Shown here: positions 24,041-34,912 of the stretch, in pieces
Layout: each line of letters begins with the position of its first letter
How positions within the stretch are numbered: the stretch's first letter is position 1
The notes under the pieces: generated by a model
Databases searched by the model: none
What the model saw: only the letters and a program-made list of their open reading frames with translations
What the model was told of the DNA's origin: nothing
Source of the DNA: Mytilus galloprovincialis
Taxonomy: Eukaryota; Mollusca; Bivalvia; Mytilida; Mytilidae
Length of the DNA stretch: 64,000 nucleotides
Direction of reading: 5' to 3'
NCBI RefSeq assembly: GCF_965363235.1
Contig: NC_134845.1
Span: 65,129,261 to 65,193,260 of the forward strand
Program-made: the position numbers and the translations under genes

Positions 24041-24300
24041 ATAATTCAGAAAAGAAAAACCTGAATCAAATAGCAAAATCAAAAGCTAAAAAGCATCAAA
24101 CGAAAAGATAACAACTGTCATTGTTCTGACTTAGTACAGAATTGTTTTGTGTATAAAATGGTGGGTAAAACCTGGTTTTATAGCTAGCTGAACCTCTCAT
24201 TTGTTTGACAGTCGATTAGAATTCCAATATACTTACCATAATGTGTGAACAAAACAAACAGACATACTTGGGTTACAGCAGTTAACATCTTAATCACTTT
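24040..24300 (-). repeat. Dispersed repeat R6, reverse copy 1
   Basis: Shares AACAACTGTCATTGTTCTGA, ACCTGGTTTTATAGCTAGCT, AACCTCTCATTTG and GTGTGAACAAAACAAACAGA with three further reverse copies at 24740, 25360 and 27540. Forward pieces lie at 27180 and 57690. Confidence 0.65.
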
Positions 24301-24506
24301 AAAAAACAAAAAAAAATTTCAACAAATAAAATCAAATATGCATATATACAAAGGTTATTAGCAAAAACGAAAGACAAAAATACGGAAATTAATATAAAAA
24401 AAGTCTTATTTCAATGCAAAATGTGCCTAGTTGGCTATTAACAGCCCTCGTATTCTTTCGAGATTATAATCTAAAAAAAAAAGTAAAGTTAAAATGTCAA
24501 CAAACC

Positions 24507-24671
24507 CAGTGGCGGATCCAAGGGGGGGGGTTCCGGGGGTGCGCACCCCCCTTTATTTTTGCCGATCAATGCATTTGTATCGGGACATATGTTTTGCACC
24601 CCCCCTGCACCCCCCCCCCTTTGCCCTGGGTTAGCACCCCCCCCTTTCGAAAATTCCTGCATCCGCCCCTG
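24507..24671. mobile_element. G/C-rich MITE with 5-bp target duplication
   Basis: The ends are CAGTGGCGGATCCA and the complement of CAGGGGCGGATGCA. AAACC flanks both sides (24502-24506 and 24672-24676). The interior has long G and C runs. The CAGTGGCGGATC terminus is shared by many invertebrate elements. It produces two overlapping spurious frames on opposite strands. Confidence 0.8.
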
Positions 24672-24739
24672 AAACCTGACAAAATAAAACAAAACAACGT
24701 ATTTCAATTCATCAAGTAATGCTTATATTATTGTGCTAA

Positions 24740-25050
24740 AAAAGTAAAACAAAAATACCGAACTCCAAGGCAAATTCAAAAGGGCATCTATAAAAACCAA
24801 CAAAGTCAAACGATATCAAAAAAACAGAAGTGAAAAACTGCCATACTGCCGACCCGGCACAGCCATCCCCCGTTGAAAATGGTGAACAAAGTTTTATAGC
24901 CAGCTAAACCTACCACTTGCAAGTTGTTCATATGTCCGTTTAATTGACATAATTGGGTTAGCAACCAAAATAGACATATACTGACCAACTTTAGAAACGC
25001 ATTGTTGAATTTTTCTAAACAGAAAGAAGAATGTAAACACGAATAGTAGT
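24740..25050 (-). repeat. Dispersed repeat R6, reverse copy 2
   Basis: Contains AAACTGCCATACTGCCGACC, AAGTTTTATAGCCAGCTAAA, ACCTACCACTTGCAAG and AAATAGACATATACTGACCA in R6 order. Confidence 0.6.
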
Positions 25051-25089
25051 TGTATGAGGATCAAACATGATTTGGTACAAAAACTCAAC

Positions 25090-25265
25090 AAAATGTCAGT
25101 ATATATTCAGTGGTTGTCGATTGTTGATGTGATTGAATGGTGTTCGAAGAGAGCAATGGCTCCGTGTCAAAGACCGTACTTTGACCTATTATGGATTACT
25201 TTTACAATTGTGACTTGTATGGAGAGTTGTCTCATTGACATTCATACCACATTTTCTTATATCTA
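25090..25265 (+). repeat. Dispersed repeat R1 fragment
   Basis: TTCAGTGGTTGTCGATTGTT joins directly to AAGACCGTACTTTGACCTAT and TGGAGAGTTGTCTCATTGAC, with the middle of R1 missing. Confidence 0.6.
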
Positions 25266-25359
25266 TAATAGGTGAAATTGACAATGATTGGGATCCAGCA
25301 GCCTAAACTAATTACTGATGTCTTCAAAAAGTGGTCCTACAGTCTTAACAAATAGAAAT

Positions 25360-25660
25360 TAGAAGAAAAAGTAAAATCATAAAAATACTGAACTGAATTC
25401 AAACCGCAAAATCCCATGTCAGATGGCAAAATCTCAAACACAGCAACCGAATGTATAACAACTGTCATATTTCTGACTTTGTACAGCTATTTTCTTGTGT
25501 AGAAAAATGTTGGATTGAACCTGGTTTTATAGCTCGCTAAACCTCTCACTTATATAACAGTTGCATCATATGCAATTGCATTGACAACCATGCGTGAACA
25601 AACAAACAGACATAAAAATGTCAAATATACAGCAGTCAACATTGTGTTACAATCACTAAA
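25360..25660 (-). repeat. Dispersed repeat R6, reverse copy 3
   Basis: Contains ATAACAACTGTCATATTTCT, GAACCTGGTTTTATAGCTCG, AACCTCTCACTTATATAAC and AACAAACAGACATAAAAATG. Confidence 0.65.
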
Positions 25661-26077
25661 AATATACATATATATATATAACCAAGAAGCACAAAATGTC
25701 AGACAGACCAAGCATATTAGCAAAATTTAAAGACAAGAATAGAAAAATTTACCATAGTACAATAGCACAATGATGGGATGAATAAGTATAGAGCCACGTC
25801 ATATATGTAACAAAGAAACATAAAAAGGCATATAGACAAAGCACAAAGCAAAAATGAAAGACAACCAACAAATAAGTATTATAATAACGCAATAACTATA
25901 TAGAATGATATACTTCATATCCTTCAAAATGTAAACTGTATACTTCCTTCTTGAAAAAAAAACAATTCAACTAAAAGTGGCATTTATGTTCCCAGACAGT
26001 TACGGATATTGAGTTTTACAGTTCGAAAATAAACATGAGTGTGAAATACATCAAGTTAGATGAGGTTGGATAAAACG

Positions 26078-29000
26078 ATGTCTATATTTATTTGTGCAAT
26101 ATTATTTTGGATGTTGACTTTAAAGACGGCAGGAAGTAAGTCTGATGTGAAAAAAGAAATGTAAATAAAACACAGAATAAAATTAAAAAACGTATCAATA
26201 TAAACCAATTCCTCAACCGATTTAATCGGAATCGGAATCTAGGTCAAAAGTTTCAAACTATAAAGCAAATTAATAGTGAGCATTCGACTTTTAAAAGTAA
26301 TTTTAAAATATTAAAGAAGTTACATGTAGTTAATTCTACTCAACCGATGCCTTTAATTTGATTAATATTGTTCTATTGGATTGAACCAATCAAAACAGCT
26401 GTTATATTAGCCTGTCATGAACAAAAATGAAGGTTGTTCTAGATACAACTAACATGCTTTCTTAAAATATTTATTAATGTTACTGATACGATAGCAGTCC
26501 TGATGAACTTTTAATTTTGAAAAAAAAAAACATTATTCAAATTTATATTCAAAAGTGGCTATGCGGAAATGACAACAACCTCGCACTTTTCAATAATTTC
26601 GGTTCTATAAAAATGTACTTATGATTAAAACTTTCTTTAATGTAAAAAGTATCTATCGGTTGATGACATTTCAATTTCTTTCTATCTTTTTTTTCTCTCT
26701 TTACAATTCTTAGTGGTACACTTCCCAAAGAAACATTCCCAAATATGATAATAGTACGACATAAGACCAGACTTCGTCATTAACAAATGTTTTAGAACTG
26801 TTCATAAAGCGGCTTGTCTTATATTCTTTCAGCTACAGAATGCTTGCAGTGCATAGATGGTACGTTTGTTTCAACAAGCGTTCCTCCAACATTTCAGTCA
26901 TACATAAAAACTTTGGAGAAAGACATTAACACGCTAAAATGTGCAAATGCGACGTCTGGTTCTAAATCAGGAAGTATAACAATTGGTCCATGCGAAGATA
27001 ACCCCCCTAACAACAGGATGAATAAGTGTGGAACTTTAACTGGGACTATCAACTTGACTCACTTAACAACTGACTTAGGTATTGAAATAACAGTTTCTTT
27101 CATTTTTGCTTTGAGTCTTGTCTAGTGTTGTTATTTTTATATTAAACATTGCCTTAAAAGCTTGAGGTTGACTAGCCGCAAAACCATGTTCAACCCACCT
27201 TTTTTTCTTTGAATGTCCTGTACCAAGTCAGGAAAATGGCAGTTGTTATGTTATTGTTTGTTTCTGTGTGTGTTGCATTGTCGTTTTTTTTTTCTTTTTG
27301 TTGCACTTCGGTATTTCTGTTGTTTTCCTCTTATCATGCTTATAGTTGATGCGTTTATTTCAATTTAAATTTGCAACCCTGATTTATTTTCTCTCAATCG
27401 ATTTATGACTTTTGAACAACGGTATACTACTGTTGCCTTAATTTGAAATTGTAATTGAATAGGATAAGTAATGAGTCAAATGACAAAGTAGAATAATAAA
27501 TATAATGATTTCGAAAGGAAAAACAAAATGGAAGGTCCTAAATGATGAAATGGTCAAGTCAAAAACTCAAATACATTAAGCAAATAGAATATAATTGTCA
27601 TATTATTGGCTTGGTGCAAGTATTTCCTCGTAGACAGCGATGTATTAAATCTGGTTTTATAACTAGTTAAACCTCTCACTTGTAAGGCATAAACATAGAA
27701 TATCATTATATTGGTAATAATATGTGAACAAAACACACAGAAATAATTGATAAAAGTGTAAAAGTGAAAGGCCAGAATATATTTGGTAAACGTGACCATT
27801 ATTGGATCCAGCAGCCAAAAAAACATTTACGCCCATTTCCGAGAAAGTACACATTATATAGAATACGGCAAATACCAGGGTACAAAACATGAAAATGCAC
27901 CATAAAAGTTGCATGCAGCCATTCACGTCCCCTTCCATCATCAGGAATTCTTATTTTGATCATAGCAAAGTAACAGAAAGTTGAATAAACGAATACCGAG
28001 CAACATCAGGTCATACGAAAAAAAAACACGTTAAGCATTTTATGCATTCTATGCGCTTTCCTGGATTAACCTTCATCACGCAAAGAATTATGAAAACAAC
28101 TGAAGGTCTTTCCACCAGTAAAGATCTATTTTGATATCAAAATATTAAAAGTCTGTTTAAAATGTCAGTTCCTAATGATGTATAAATATGAATTTTAAAT
28201 CAAAGGTCAAACATATAGAACTATGACCTTGACCTAAATTTCAAGGTCACAAATCAAGGACATCAAATCAAAAGACCCTAGGTCTTTAATATGTATGGTT
28301 AATGAGTTATATCACTTTACGCATAATTCTAAATATTAGATGGGGCGAATACTCCTATTTATTGTCTACGCACCCTTTCAACCAAAATGTATAAGTCGCA
28401 ACTAACAATTTTGTAAAAATAATTTTTCGATATCTTTTACGGTTTTTGAAAATAAGTGAAAATAAGCCAAAATCAAATTTTAGAATATGACCTTGACCTT
28501 TGATCTTGACCTAATTTTCATTTTTTTGCACTAAGGACCCTAAATCCAAAGACCCTAGGCCTATATCACTTATGGTTTACCTGTTATAAACACACATCAC
28601 TTATATAAAGTACAAAAAGGGGGAATAACTTTCATATGGAGTCTCCGAATCGGTCAAAATAAAAATCCTTATCCTGAAGATGTAACAAGCAATTTGATAG
28701 AATAAATTTGTCGTAATCTTTTACGGTTGCGGAGGTGTAGTGGTCACAAGAAAAACAGTGTTTGGGGAGATAACTCTTACAACGTAAAGTATTTGGTTAC
28801 GCGGTTGTCAATTTTAAAAGCGTATAAACTATATGACCTACCGAATTAGACTATTTACCGGATTTGTTATCACATAAGTAACACGACGGGTGCCGCATGT
28901 GGAGCAGGATCTGCTTACCCTTCCGGAGCACCTGAGATCACCCCTAGTTTTTTGGTGGGGTTCGTGTTGTTTATTCTTTAGTTTTCTATGTTGTGTCGTG

Positions 29001-29560
29001 TGTGCTGTTGTTTGTTTGTCTTTTTTCATTTTTAGCCATGGCGTTGTCAGTTTGTTTTAGATTATGAGTTTGACTGTCCCTTTGGTATCTTTCGTCCCTC
29101 TTCTATACGATATCATATTCTAAATCTAAGCGACATCTTATGAAACAACAATACCATGCAAGAAAACAAATTAGGCGGAAGAAAAACAAATAATCAGAAC
29201 AAAATCAATAGGTCTTTCCATGGAAAGGTGGAAAGACCTAATAAGATGTACATTTTCCACTAAATGATCATTTATTATCCATCAATTGAAGATATCAAAG
29301 CGACACTGACAGCTAGAGGTTGTTTTGCAGTGGATAAAAACATTGAAGAGGGATGTTATACAGAAAAGAATATGTTAAATGACCAGAAAATCGTACTTGA
29401 AAAAAAGTTTGGAAAAGGAATTGAACTATTCCAAATACAAATAGGAGATATAAACAATGGAAAATTATGTATAAGTAGAAGTAGTACAATGTGTTATTCA
29501 CCTGTAGTATTGATGCTGCTTACATTAAAGCTGAAACTAATTGGACTATTCATAGAGTAG
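26078..29560 (+). CDS. Gene E: eight-cysteine secreted/membrane-anchored-like protein, 3 exons, 190 aa
   Basis: Exons 26078-26135, 26833-27078 and 29292-29560; phase-1 introns; total 573 nt. The signal exon reads MSIFICAILFWMLTLKTAG. Exon 2 begins TECLQCIDG with KCAN, PCED and KCGTLTG, and is intermediate between the A-D and F-H types (TECLQC as in F/G). Exon 3 has RGCFAVDKN, EGCYTEKN, the NDQK segment, GDINNGK and LCIS, closely matching F-H. Its C-terminus (LMLLTLKLKLIGLF) is hydrophobic but broken by lysines, so a GPI signal is doubtful. The acceptor before exon 3 (CAATTGAAG) has a weak pyrimidine tract. Intron 2 (2.2 kb) holds R6, R7 and R3 repeats. Function unknown. Confidence 0.72.
27180..27460 (+). 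repeat. Dispersed repeat R6, forward fragment
   Basis: ATGTTCAACCCACC, CCTGTACCAAGTCAGGAAAA and TGGCAGTTGTTATGTTATTG are the forward sense of R6. Lies in intron 2 of gene E. Confidence 0.55.
27540..27800 (-). repeat. Dispersed repeat R6, reverse copy 4
   Basis: Contains ATAATTGTCATATTATTGGC, TTAAATCTGGTTTTATAACT, AACCTCTCACTTGTAAG and ATGTGAACAAAACACACAGA. The two frames at 27554-27941 on this strand follow the repeat and are dismissed. Confidence 0.6.
28100..28760 (+). repeat. Dispersed repeat R7 with TGACCTTGACCT motifs
   Basis: Starts AGGTCTTTCCACCAGTAAAG. The motif TGACCTTGACCT occurs near 28228 and in variant form near 28491-28510, with AAAGACCCTAGG twice (about 28280 and 28548). The palindrome GGTCTTTCC...GGAAAGACC at 29211-29238 uses the same terminal motif. 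Non-coding. Confidence 0.5.
28835..29110 (+). repeat. 3' tail of repeat R3
   Basis: TGACCTACCGAATTAGAC, AACACGACGGGTGCCGCATG, CTTACCCTTCCGGAGCACCT, ACTGTCCCTTTGGTATC and TTCGTCCCTCTT match the tail of the copy at 19395-19975. Lies just upstream of exon 3 of gene E. Confidence 0.65.
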
Positions 29561-30048
29561 ATATGCAGCATTTCTTAACATTAAAAAAGAAGCAAAAAAA
29601 CAGTGGTATTTTGATTATTTTATGCCTATCGGAACATTGTGTTTATCTGATGTGTATTGACATGATGGGGGTCAAACCTATTGAATTTCCTAGAAATTGT
29701 GTTCTGGTATATCATTCAGAAACTTTTACAATTGGTACAATGAATCTGTTATATTAGTAGTTTGTGTGTCTCCGCCGCGATTTCTGAAGATAAAGTCTAA
29801 TTTTGAGTATATGTTTTATATGGAAAACATGTCTGTATGATCGGAGAAACATGTATAGAATGCCATAAAAGAGGGGCGAAATTTACAAGAGGGAAAATAA
29901 AATACTTTAAAACAAAAATCCAGTCAGCTTCTACCTATGTATTACGTTTTTGAAGTCCATTGTTTAATAGTAGAATCACTTTTACGATTTCGATAATAAA
30001 TGATGTAAAGTTTGAAATCATTAAAGATGAGAACAAATGTATTTCAAT
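29561..30048. other. Intergenic stretch downstream of gene E
   Basis: No canonical AATAAA close to the stop was found. An 88-codon frame (29491-29757) overlaps the end of exon 3 in another register and is not supported. Confidence 0.35.
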
Positions 30049-30250
30049 GAGGGACCAAACTTCACTAGGGACCAAATTTCACTAGGGACCAAACTATGGT
30101 TACCTTTTGATACTGACATCTTCGTAATTAAAAAAAGGAGCTTTGGTAAACATTCGAGACGGACGGAAAGAACTAAAAAAAAGATACATTATATAGAATA
30201 AGAAGATTCGGTATGAATTTTGATGTGACAACTTTTCACTAGGGACCAAC
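30049..30250 (+). repeat. CACTAGGGACCAAA motif, four copies
   Basis: Variants of (T)TTCACTAGGGACCAAAC occur near 30050, 30064, 30080 and 30236. The origin is unclear. Confidence 0.5.
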
Positions 30251-30254
30251 TGAC

Positions 30255-30450
30255 GTAGAAGTTATAGGTCACCGTACGACCTTTAATAAAATGAACAAAA
30301 CCCAAACTGTATCATAAACGCTATGAAAGGTACCGACATAACAAATCGTACAACAATTCAGACGAGAAAACGAAAAGGCTGATGTTTGCACAAAATAACA
30401 TATAGACAACAGATAATATACATCAATAAACGACAACCCGATTTGATCGT
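30255..30450 (-). repeat. Dispersed repeat R1 (reverse)
   Basis: TTATAGGTCACCGTACGACC, GACGAGAAAACGAAAAGGCT and ATCAATAAACGACAACCCGA follow R1 in reverse with divergence. Confidence 0.55.
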
Positions 30451-30769
30451 GGTGCCTTGCATTAAAATCAAATGAGATTTTTTTTTTTCTTTTTTTTTTA
30501 AATATTTTATTCACATCATTTATGTTGACAAAACCTAATACTTCCCTTTTTATATATCATTCAAATGAATAATTTCAAATCGTTTCGCACCGTAATAACT
30601 CAAGTGATATCGGATATAATCACTCATAATCATCATTGTTTCATGGTTCTAAATATAAAGCATTTCCTGGTGTACTTGTGTTTTAGAGTTGTGTTATTTG
30701 AACTAAATTGAAGTTCCGATCGGAAATCACAAGATGATCGGCAAATATAGACAATACGAACATATTTGC

Positions 30770-31590
30770 TCTCTCTTGTCTTTTTCCTTTTATCTTGTTT
30801 TCTACTCCTCTCTTTGAACTACCCTCTCATTATGTTTTATTCGTGTGTTTTATATTGTGTATTGAAAATTGGTTTTGTTCAAAACAGTTACTTGTACTCT
30901 CTTTAAATAAAGATAGTATTATTATTAGTGTTATTACTATTAACCGTCTCTGTGTCTTTATTTCTTTATCTCTCTTCCTCGCTCACTTACTAGGTGACTC
31001 TCATTTCCGCACTCACGCCCTCTTCTTCATCGCTCACTTCGTCTGTCACTACCTGTCTGTTTCTGTTTCTCCTCTCTTACTAACTCTCCCTCATTTTTTC
31101 GCGTCTCTCTCACTTGATCTTCCTCGCTCTCTCTTCGCTCGCTGACTCTCTCTTGTTTGCTCGACCTCTCCCTCTTCCTCTTTTACTGCCGCTCTCATTT
31201 CCTCCCTTCTAGGTCAATTTCGCTCCCGCTCCCACTTCTTGCTCACTCCCACTTCCTTGCTCTCACTCACGTCCTTGCTCACTATCTCTTCCTCGTTCGC
31301 TCAATCACTCTTTCTTCCTCGTTCGCTCACTCACTCTCGCTCTCTTTCGCTCACTTTCTTGTTCACTCTGTCTGTCTTGCTCGCTCGCTCTCTCTTTCTC
31401 GCTCGCTCGCTCAATCTCTCTTTCTTGCTCTCCGTCGCTTTTGCTCGCTAGCTCGACCGCCCACTCACTCTGTTCGCAAAAGGCAAAAAAAAGAAAGAAG
31501 TGAAAGGATGGAAGGGCATGACAATGGGAGAGAAAAAGAAACAGAATGAGAGAATCAGTAAAAGAAATAAAAAAATACAAAGAATTTTAC
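30770..31590. repeat. Low-complexity pyrimidine tract switching to a purine tract
   Basis: 30960-31470 is almost only C and T on the + strand with CTCGCTCACT-like units. From about 31480 to 31590 it turns A/G-rich (GAAAGAAGTGAAAGGATGG). Long frames on both strands here have serine/leucine- or glutamate/arginine-rich low-complexity translations and are not genes. Confidence 0.75.
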
Positions 31591-32046
31591 AAAAAAGAAA
31601 ACCAAAGGGAAATTGATATTAGAGAGAGTGAGCATAACCTTTCCAAAATAAAATCTTGTACGCTTTTTATAGCCATCAAGAATGTCCACTATTGGTTTAG
31701 TTCATGGTTTAGGCGGTATTGGGTTCAAATCCTTCAGGACTATGCATTAACATAGTACATGGGGAATGACACCACTGCCTACCTAATCATAGAATGGTCT
31801 AGTGCACGACCTTCAGTAACCTTCATTAGGTCAGGGCACGAATATTCAGAAATGTAAATAAAACATATTATCTAAAAAGAAATATTGTATTTGAAAAATA
31901 CATTTCTTGCATGCATTAAATTTTTTAGACGAGAGATTAATTTTTATTATTATTTCACTTTAATTTTATGTTGATTATTTGTTTTTTCTTCAGAATTGTC
32001 TGGTTTAATTGAATCAAAAATATTATACTCCTTTATTATTAATTAT

Positions 32047-32540
32047 ACCCCCGCTTTAAAAAAAGGGGGGTATACTGTTTTACCTCTGTCTGTCAGTCCG
32101 TCCGTCCGTCCGTCAGTCCGTCCGTCCGTCCATCAGTCCGTCCGTCAGTCAGTCCGTCCCACAAAACTTTCGTCACATTTTTCTCAGGAACTACACATCC
32201 ACCCTTTCTGTAATTTGGTATCAACATTTATATAATTTTTTATGTCAGCCATACCGTGTGATGCGTTTTCAGATTCATCACTTGACAACTTCCTGTTTAC
32301 CGAACACTTGTATGATTTTACACATGATAGCCAAATTGAAAATTTTCGTCACATTTTTCTCAGGAACTACAATACAAGGATTTCTGAAATTTGGTTTCAG
32401 GATTTATATAAGTCAGCTTTACTGTGTGGTGCGTTTTCAGATTCATCACTCGACAATTTCCTGTTTACCGAACACTTGCATATTTTTACACTATTAATAT
32501 TATCCACTTGCGGCGGGGGTATCATCAGTGAGCAGTAGCT
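32047..32540 (+). repeat. Dispersed repeat R8 with GTCCGTCC microsatellite
   Basis: Opens with TACCCCCGCTTTAAAAAAAG and a GTCCGTCCGTCAGTCC microsatellite. It then holds two half-units that share TTTCGTCACATTTTTCTCAG, TGCGTTTTCAGATTCATCAC and TTCCTGTTTACCGAACACTT. The frames across it are by-products. Confidence 0.7.
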
Positions 32541-32881
32541 CGCAGTTTCACTTGTTTTTTTAGAACTGACCATATTAAAGGGTGGCATGCAACTACAATA
32601 GTTTTATAAGTGTGATTCTAATGGAAATGACACGTGTTTCCCAATCTATGCACATATGTACATAAAAACAAACACATTCTCACATTTAACGATGTGTGAC
32701 GGGTTTTCTTTATGTTTTATAAAATTTAGTTGCAAATTCAGCAATAGGAGATATTAATTTTAATGTTACATCTTTAAAGTTTTGACATAAACTATAAGAT
32801 GTTGAAATGTTTTGTAAATTATAATGCTAGAAAGTCCACGAGTGAAATACATTCAGTGAAAGTTTGCCGATTCAAACACAT

Positions 32882-33180
32882 TTAAGGAATGACTGTAATA
32901 TATTTTCTGTCTTTGAAGAAATAACATAAAAAATCTGGTGCACACTGAATAACGCGCGTAGCGGGTTATTTAACAGTGTGCACCACATTTTTTATGTTAT
33001 TTTGAATAGACAGAAAATATATTACAGTCATTTCTTATAATTTAATTCTAAATTCCATTTTAAACCGTAGAAAACCATGAAAAAACGTTGATGACAAACG
33101 GTCACATGACTAAATTATGTCTATGGTTTGATAACAAAATAACGTAAGCCAATCAGAAGACGCGTTACATCCAAAATTAA
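32882..33180 (-). mobile_element. TTAA-ended fold-back element R9, copy 1 (reverse)
   Basis: Arms TGACTGTAATATATTTTCTG and its complement frame a second inner palindrome around CGCGCGTAGCGGGTTATT (CACACTGAATAAC...). The element begins and ends with TTAA. The same element is present in the other orientation at 52876-53178 and as a partial copy at 47321. Confidence 0.7.
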
Positions 33181-33897
33181 ATTATTTATATGTAACTAAT
33201 ACGAAGCTCAGGAAGTTTCTTAACTAGTATATAGACTTCCTTCTGGTTACACATGGTATATGTCTACGTGATTTCAACTAGACTAAGTACATATATAAAT
33301 ATTAAATCTTTAAATCTCGTGAAGTGTTTTGTAGTTTGTTATTTGTCTGGTATCAGTTACTGTAGATATACTTTAACTATGGTTCAATCTGTGTTTATAC
33401 GACTTGTGGTTTTCATCCTATCCCCTTTTATTTTTATGAGTTTCTTCTTCGTTTTTCGTTTTAAATACAACAAAGGAAAAATATTACGTACATTTTATAT
33501 AAATAAAATATAGTCTACACAAACCGCAAAACATTACTTATACTAACTAACACTCAGTAACAGGAAATTATAACCACAATGAACCGGAGATAACATTGGT
33601 GCATGCTTAAATGTGATAAAAAGAACAACTTGCTGTCTAATAATCATACCATTTTTTAAATTTACGAAAATATAGTTGAATGAGGCCTCTCATCTGGGTG
33701 TCCAAGTAATGACATAATCACAGGGTTTTTTAAAACAAGATAATCAAATAATCAAAAATACACAGTCCTAGAATATCAAATTAAGATCAATTTTCATGAA
33801 ATAGCTAGTCTGGTAATAAAATGATCACTATAAAACACGGCCAAGTACATGTAATCACATACTCAAATACTCCATGAGGAGAATCTTTAATTATTGG

Positions 33898-34172
33898 TTT
33901 ACAGCCAATTTCAATGAGTGTGTAGGCAAAGGTAATATCTTTGGTTAGCTTGCTTGCTAGCTGAACTGTGAAGTCATTGTTAGGTTAGGTGAACTACCCT
34001 CCACTAAGAATAGACTAGTCCGACAGATAATCAATCCATCTGTCTGTAGGACTAGTCTACTTGGAAAGGAGGGTAGTATAACTTACATAATAATGACTTC
34101 ACGGTGCAGCTAGCAAGTAAGTCAACCAAAGATATTACCTTTAGCTACACACTCATTGAAATCGGCTGTAAA
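33898..34172. mobile_element. Large fold-back (about 270 bp), upstream of gene F
   Basis: Left arm TTACAGCCAATTTCAATGAG to AGACTAGTCCGACAGAT and right arm in reverse are each about 125 bp, with a loop of a few bases around ATCAATCCATC. The same structure is retained in the duplicate at 42878-43148, so it predates the duplication. Confidence 0.8.
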
Positions 34173-34782
34173 TGTTTTCGGAAAACATATTCAGCACAGC
34201 AGTTTGACTTGAGAATAGGATGTACAAGCTGTACAACATGCGAAGTTACTATTCTACATTAAAACCTTTTAACATATCAATACGACAGCACTGACCCCCT
34301 ATAGATCATATGTATTGAACAAAGTCTGTTTCTTGACCGTTATTGAAATTCTTGACAATACCTATTGATAATATTCTTGATATTTGTATATTCCGAAGGC
34401 ATACTGAATGTTTTACGGAGGGGACCAACCTATGTTGAACATATCACAATGATTTAAACAACCTAAAGTGTTCAACTTAACCTGTGCACAATCGGATTGA
34501 AACTTTTTAAAATTCGGCGCAAATTTCATACTACGTTTCTCTTCACTTACGACAATTTAAACCGCTAGTGTTGCCATGACTATGGAAGCTGTCAGACATA
34601 CGATGCGCACTAAAATTACAAAAGTACACCATATGAACTAAAAATTGCAAATTAAATGAGAACGTATTCATATAAATGAAGTTAAAAACGTCGATAATAT
34701 TTACATAATTGAATTGTATAAATTGTTACCGATATTCTCACTAATGCGTGTAAAAACTATATAAATATTAAATAGCATAGAA

Positions 34783-34912
34783 CACTGCACTTCCTTTGTC
34801 ATGTTTGTGAAATATAGGAAATAAAAAGAAACCTGTCCGTTGCGCTTGCGGATATAGTCACTTTGTTTTAAGTACTGTTAAGTGATGTTGAACACAGAAT
34901 ACGTTGTTTAAA
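34783..34912 (+). promoter_or_regulatory. Proximal promoter of gene F, conserved in F, G and H
   Basis: CACTGCACTTCCTTT (34783-34797) is kept in G (43573) and H (56407) as CACTGTACTTCCTTT. Its complement AAAGGAAGT fits the ETS-family core. A TATA-like GATATAG follows at about 34851 in F, with GATATATTC in G and TATATAG in H. F lacks a block of about 35 bp before the ATG that G and H share. Factor identity is inference. Confidence 0.5.

Noticed and set aside
24414-24719. 101-codon frame and its antisense partner
   Set aside because: Created by the G/C-rich MITE at 24507-24671, with proline and glycine runs from homopolymers.
27554-27941. Reverse-strand hydrophobic frames resembling a membrane protein
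   Set aside because: They coincide with repeat R6 and the hydrophobicity reflects A/T-rich codons.
30795-31580. Several frames of 70-130 codons on both strands
   Set aside because: All arise from the C/T-rich and A/G-rich low-complexity tract; translations are Ser/Leu or Glu/Arg strings.
32242-32538. 98-codon frame with repeated peptide blocks
   Set aside because: It is the translation of the two half-units of dispersed repeat R8.
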